The position numbers and the translations under genes are program-made. Shown one piece after another: positions 60,377-64,000 of a stretch of DNA of 64,000 nt (within the stretch, counting starts at the first letter, position 1; the number at the start of each line of letters is the position of its first letter). This stretch comes from Sclerotinia nivalis (Eukaryota > Ascomycota > Leotiomycetes > Helotiales > Sclerotiniaceae), in the NCBI GenBank assembly GCA_029531795.1, contig JAPEIS010000006.1, forward strand, positions 1,736,001 to 1,800,000, read 5' to 3'. Under the pieces are notes generated by a model that saw only the letters and a program-made list of their open reading frames with translations, had not been told where the DNA came from and did not search any database.

Positions 60377-62016
60377 ATGCGTTCCTCAGCTTCATATACC
60401 TGTCAGAAGTGCTTACATGCGCTCAGAAAAACGCCTAGGTCGATCGGCTTGGGAAAAAGAAACATCACTTCTGGCAGTAGCAGCAGAAGCCCCAAGCTCT
60501 CCTCGAATGCGCCATTGGGAAATCAATTGGCGCAAAAAGATTTAGGTCGTCGAGCAATATCTTTTGGACAAGACCAAGTAGCGAGAAATGAGCCTCCGCA
60601 ATATAGAGGTCCAGGTGGCTTGGAATCAACCCCGCCTCCAGAGGTTGAAGGACGAGCTCTCTTGAAGCCGAACAACCTCTTCCACTCTTTCTCGAATTCG
60701 CCATCCCCCGAAATCAGGAGACGGGCAGCTTTCATGAAACAGAATGCCTACTGCCCACACCCAGATCATCACCAGACCCGATTGCCAACAAATCCAGACG
60801 ATCCCGAAGCACGGAAATCTGCTACAGGCGCATTACCACCTGCCCACGTCAGTTTCGAATGCCCAGATTGCGGAATACCTGTGTCATGCTCAGAAGAGCA
60901 CTGGGCGGATGATTATGAGGCACATTTGGAGATATGTGATACCCTACGAGAGATAAATGAGGATGACCACGATCTACGCTCCGGCCGGTTCTTTCCCGAG
61001 TTCGAATACCCTTCAGACCAGATTGAGGAAGCCATGGTTAATATGACGAATTGGGATACTCTACTCTTTTCAAGAGAGTTCAAAGCTATCAATGATGAAA
61101 GGAGTTTAAGGCAAGCGACTAGGTTACTGACATACCCTCTTACTATTGGAAGTGTGCTACATGAATTGAGTCCCTACAACATTAAGAAAGGTGGAAGATT
61201 GACGGTCGAAGGTCTCAAGAGTTTGAGTGGTATGTCAGACCTTCAAATCTCTCGGAATACTTATAACTAACAAATTCAGCTCTTCGTTACAATCTACATC
61301 CTGCACGAACTGGTGGTGGATCTGAGATTAAGAATCTTAGACCAACTCCCCCACCAGTGAGAATCTTTATTCTAGGTGCTCGCGCAGAATCTTCGTTGCC
61401 GAGAGAAGTCTGGGTGCAGCTAGCACATCTATTTCCTCGGGTCACATTTCATCTGATCTTCATCGGACCCGAAAGTATGGCGAACAGAGATGCCGAATTT
61501 CCTTTACCTGAACGAACTCCGGGAAATCCTTTTGGCGCAATTGTTGAGGATCGTATAACCAACTCCTTGAAGATTAGTACCTTTGTGGAGTATTATCACA
61601 CCCTTCACAAAGCTGGTCACTTTTATCCTTATGATCCTTACTTTGACTGCTTCATGCTTTTCCATCCTGGTTTGGGACACCCAGCCAGTTCACATGAGTG
61701 GGCGGAAACCATCCCACAACTGTTAGAGACCAAAGTACCAATTCTGGTGACTGGATACACACAATACGATATGGATCGCGATATTGATTGGGTCAAGAAG
61801 ACTGTAGGAGGAGAAATGGACATGCTCATGGAACCAGGAGAGAATCGCTTCCGAAGTTTGAGATGGGATCTGAATGATATGGACCCTCAAGACATTAGCT
61901 GTGGTAACTGGGGTGTTTGGGCATTCAGAGGAAAGAGGTATGTTGTCACCTTAACGGATAACGATGACTCGATGCTGACCTGCCATAGATATGAGACTAC
62001 AAGGGGCAAAGAATAG
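60377..62016 (+). CDS. mss51: Mss51-like mitochondrial COX1 translation factor, MYND-type zinc finger, 512 aa
   Basis: Exons are 60377-61229, 61280-61937 and 61989-62016 (28 nt); introns are 50 and 51 nt. A basic, Ser-rich N-terminus with LRKTPRSIGLGKRNITS suits a mitochondrial presequence. The zinc-finger region (~124-190) has YCPHPDHH, then FECPDCGIPVSCSEEHW and HLEIC. It is followed by the Mss51 core: MVNMTNWDTLLFSREF, RLLTYPLTIGSVLHELSPYN, LRYNLHPARTGGG, VRIFILGARAESSLP, LFPRVTFHLIFIGPES, FMLFHPGLGHP and the end FRGKRYETTRGKE. In yeast Mss51 activates COX1 mRNA translation and couples it to Cox1 assembly in the inner membrane. Family identity is strong; that the role is kept is inference. 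Confidence 0.9.
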
Positions 62017-62446
62017 TAAATCACTATGATATGAATTACAGCCGCCAAACAGGATATTCTATGCATCCGATGGGCCGTTCGCTGTAGGGATTCATATCAG
62101 ACCAGTGTATTAATTCCTTATGATGTATAAATACAACCCTGTTATATCCATTCCAATGTTGATTACCATGTAGAAGAACTATTAAATAGATTAAATGACA
62201 AAGAAATCAACTCCGCCTCTAATAAAGTCAAATGATATTCCTCTTTGATGTAACACAGTCCCAAGTATCTCTACAATATTAAAACTCCGGAACTCCTCCA
62301 ACCGGCCCCTTTCTTTATCTTATCGCAGCCGAGGCGGGGAGAAAAGCGCAGGTACATATTGATTTTCTCCATACAACGTCATTGTGAAAAACAACTTAAA
62401 GTCTCTGAAAGTATTTTTTTTACAAACCCATCAACTTACCACCAAA
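62017..62446. other. Short intergenic region, no gene
   Basis: 430 bp holding the 3' end of mss51 and the promoter of the histidine phosphatase gene. No repeats or RNA genes were seen. Confidence 0.5.
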
Positions 62447-63569
62447 ATGTCTTCCAAATCTCCACGTTCGTTGACAACAATTTATGTAACTCGCCATGGC
62501 GTAAGTTGTCTCTTAAAGTTTGCGCTCAACCAAAACTGACGTTCTCAAGTTTCGCTCAAATTGGATTGTCGATCGTAAGCACTCCATTTTCTTTTTGGTT
62601 GTATTTTGATATGAGCCAATAAGCTTATATTTCCACAAAGCTGTGACAGGTACATACACTGCAAATATCCCAACTCCTACCGGTATACCCAGCGATCCCG
62701 CGCTTGCAGGATATGGCGAAGCCCAAGCCGCGGAACTTGGCCTCCATCTAAGCACACTGTCTCCACCCATCGAACGAATTTACTCCTCTCCCTTCTACCG
62801 CTGCATCCAAACGATCTCCCCTCTTATACCACACCTCTCTTCCACAACAGCCGACCCTGCGACTCTCAAGATCCGCGGCGAAAATGGACTCGGTGAATGG
62901 TATGGCACCGCTCGATTCGATCATCCCAGTCCTGCAACCCCTGAGTTATTACATTCTTTATTCCCAGCATATGACAAAGAGTATGTGCCGAAGATTCGAC
63001 CTAGCGTTAATGGAGAGAGTATAGAGACATTGCATGATAGAACGGCGTATGCGTTACATAGAGTCATAGAAGATGCGGATAGGGAGGGTGTCAAGGCTAT
63101 TGTTATATGCACGCACGCTGCAACGTTAATAGCAATTGGAAGATGTTTGACAGGAAGAATGCCGGAGGATGTAGGCGAGGAGGATTTTAGACCTTTTACC
63201 TGCGGATTGAGTGTCTTCGAGAGAAAGGAGAGTGGAAGTGAGGTAGGAAAGGAAGTGGATATGTGGAAGGGTCAAGAAGAGAAAATTCCTGAAGTGGGAT
63301 GGAGAAATGGTAATGGTGTGGGTGGTGGTTGGGAAATTAAGAAAAATGGTGATTGTAGCTTCTTAAGTGGAGGGGAAGAGCGAGGATGGTGAGTTGCTTC
63401 TTTTTACTGGAATATAGGAATGACATGCACTAATTTTTCTAGGCGTTTCTCTGGAGATGAATCATTTTCTACCACTCCAGCCTTGCCAGCTTTAGACGCT
63501 GGATCTGCGCTCGGGGTTGTTATCGAAGGGAACAAACCAGCAAACCATCCTGAACCATCGAGATTGTAA
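62447..63569 (+). CDS. Histidine phosphatase family protein, Tfc7/tau55-like, 317 aa
   Basis: Four exons: 62447-62500, 62550-62574 (25 nt), 62641-63388 and 63443-63569; introns are 49, 66 and 54 nt. Joints give VTRHG-FRSNWIVD-PVTGTYTAN, the conserved N-terminus of this fungal group. Catalytic residues are all present: H17 in the RHG motif, R80 in SSPFYRC, E112 in GLGEWYG and H185 in ICTHAAT. SVNGESIETLHDRTAYAL is also typical. The C-terminal ~110 residues are Gly/Glu-rich with a WEIKKNGDCSFLSGGEERGW motif. The family includes yeast Tfc7 (TFIIIC tau55) and its paralogue Ynl108c, so the protein may be a TFIIIC subunit or a free phosphatase. Confidence 0.87.
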
Positions 63570-64000
63570 TGATGCACTCTGGAATGGAATATTTTAGAGG
63601 TTCACAATTTTGAAAAAATCTTGGATATACCTTAGACCAAACTTTGAATATAGAAGAAGACGATACCCGGCGAGCACGGCGGATAGTTTTGTATACAAGA
63701 GAATCATAGAAGATTGATATCTTAGACACCAGAAATAATACAACAATCTCTTTAAATTACATAAAGCAGTCTATACAAGAACAGGCCATGCAAAACCATC
63801 AAATGTAGTATGTGTATATCTATAGATTTCCCCGCAACCGGCGAATCAAATTGCACACCAAAATAAAATCCTAGATAAGCATCGAGCTTGAAAGAGTATT
63901 TGATTGTCAAATCTGCATCGAGAAACTGACGAGGAGTATGAGGCCTAGGTATTTTCAACCTTAGTGTGTGTTGTAGGGCCTAGATGATTCTGGTGTTCGA
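63570..64000. other. Right-edge region, no gene seen
   Basis: 431 bp downstream of the histidine phosphatase gene. The short minus-strand frames here (63520-63729, 63752-63958) have no protein-like features. A minus-strand neighbour could begin beyond the edge. Confidence 0.4.

Overview
The window is nuclear DNA from a filamentous ascomycete. Supporting signs are short introns (mostly 48-70 nt) with GT..AG borders and CTAAC/CTAAT branch sites, gene density near one per 3-4 kb, CT-rich 5' leaders, and fungal families: an Rse1/SF3b subunit, Mss51, Tfc4, a Set3C-type ankyrin protein and a PTH11-like rhodopsin-fold receptor. The Clu1 N-terminus at the left edge resembles what I remember of Sclerotiniaceae (Botrytis/Sclerotinia) Clu1. 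That placement is inference.

Layout. 1-374: 5' end of clu1 (-), cut by the window edge. 1043-3640: an 865-aa unknown nuclear-type protein (+). 3.6-8.5 kb: gene-poor. 8505-10451: ferric/cupric reductase (+, 3 exons). 11734-12185: Yippee/Moh1 zinc protein (+). 13580-14158: tRNA-splicing endonuclease subunit Sen15 (-). 14704-18090: TFIIIC subunit Tfc4 (+, 6 exons). 19094-20338: six-TM membrane protein (+). 20590-22299: rhodopsin-fold membrane protein (-). 22.3-26.5 kb: gene-poor, with repeats and one stop-interrupted frame. 26500-27602: kinetochore Mtw1/Mis12 (+). 27.6-31.6 kb: gene-poor, with decayed duplications. 31593-34283: PXA-domain protein (+) with an 873-nt intron. 35587-37486: CENP-B-type HTH protein (-) with a 22-nt exon. 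37.5-43.3 kb: gene-poor. 43361-44886: DRG1/Rbg1 GTPase (-, 6 exons), divergent from 45140-46169: polyprenol reductase Dfg10 (+). 46244-47066: ALKBH6-like dioxygenase (-). 48.2 kb: heptanucleotide array. 48954-53460: Hos4-like ankyrin protein (+). 54691-55859: LysM/zinc-finger protein (+). 56093-60071: Rse1 (-), divergent from 60377-62016: Mss51 (+). 62447-63569: Tfc7-like histidine phosphatase (+).

Most genes are housekeeping: RNA processing (Sen15, Rse1), Pol III transcription (Tfc4, Tfc7-like), chromosome segregation (Mtw1), chromatin (Hos4-like), mitochondria (Clu1, Mss51), N-glycosylation precursor synthesis (Dfg10) and ribosome-associated GTPase function (Rbg1). They do not form one pathway or a secondary-metabolite cluster. 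I found no transposon ORF, tRNA or rRNA. All exon models were built by hand from splice consensus and frame continuity. Every complete multi-exon model sums to a multiple of three.
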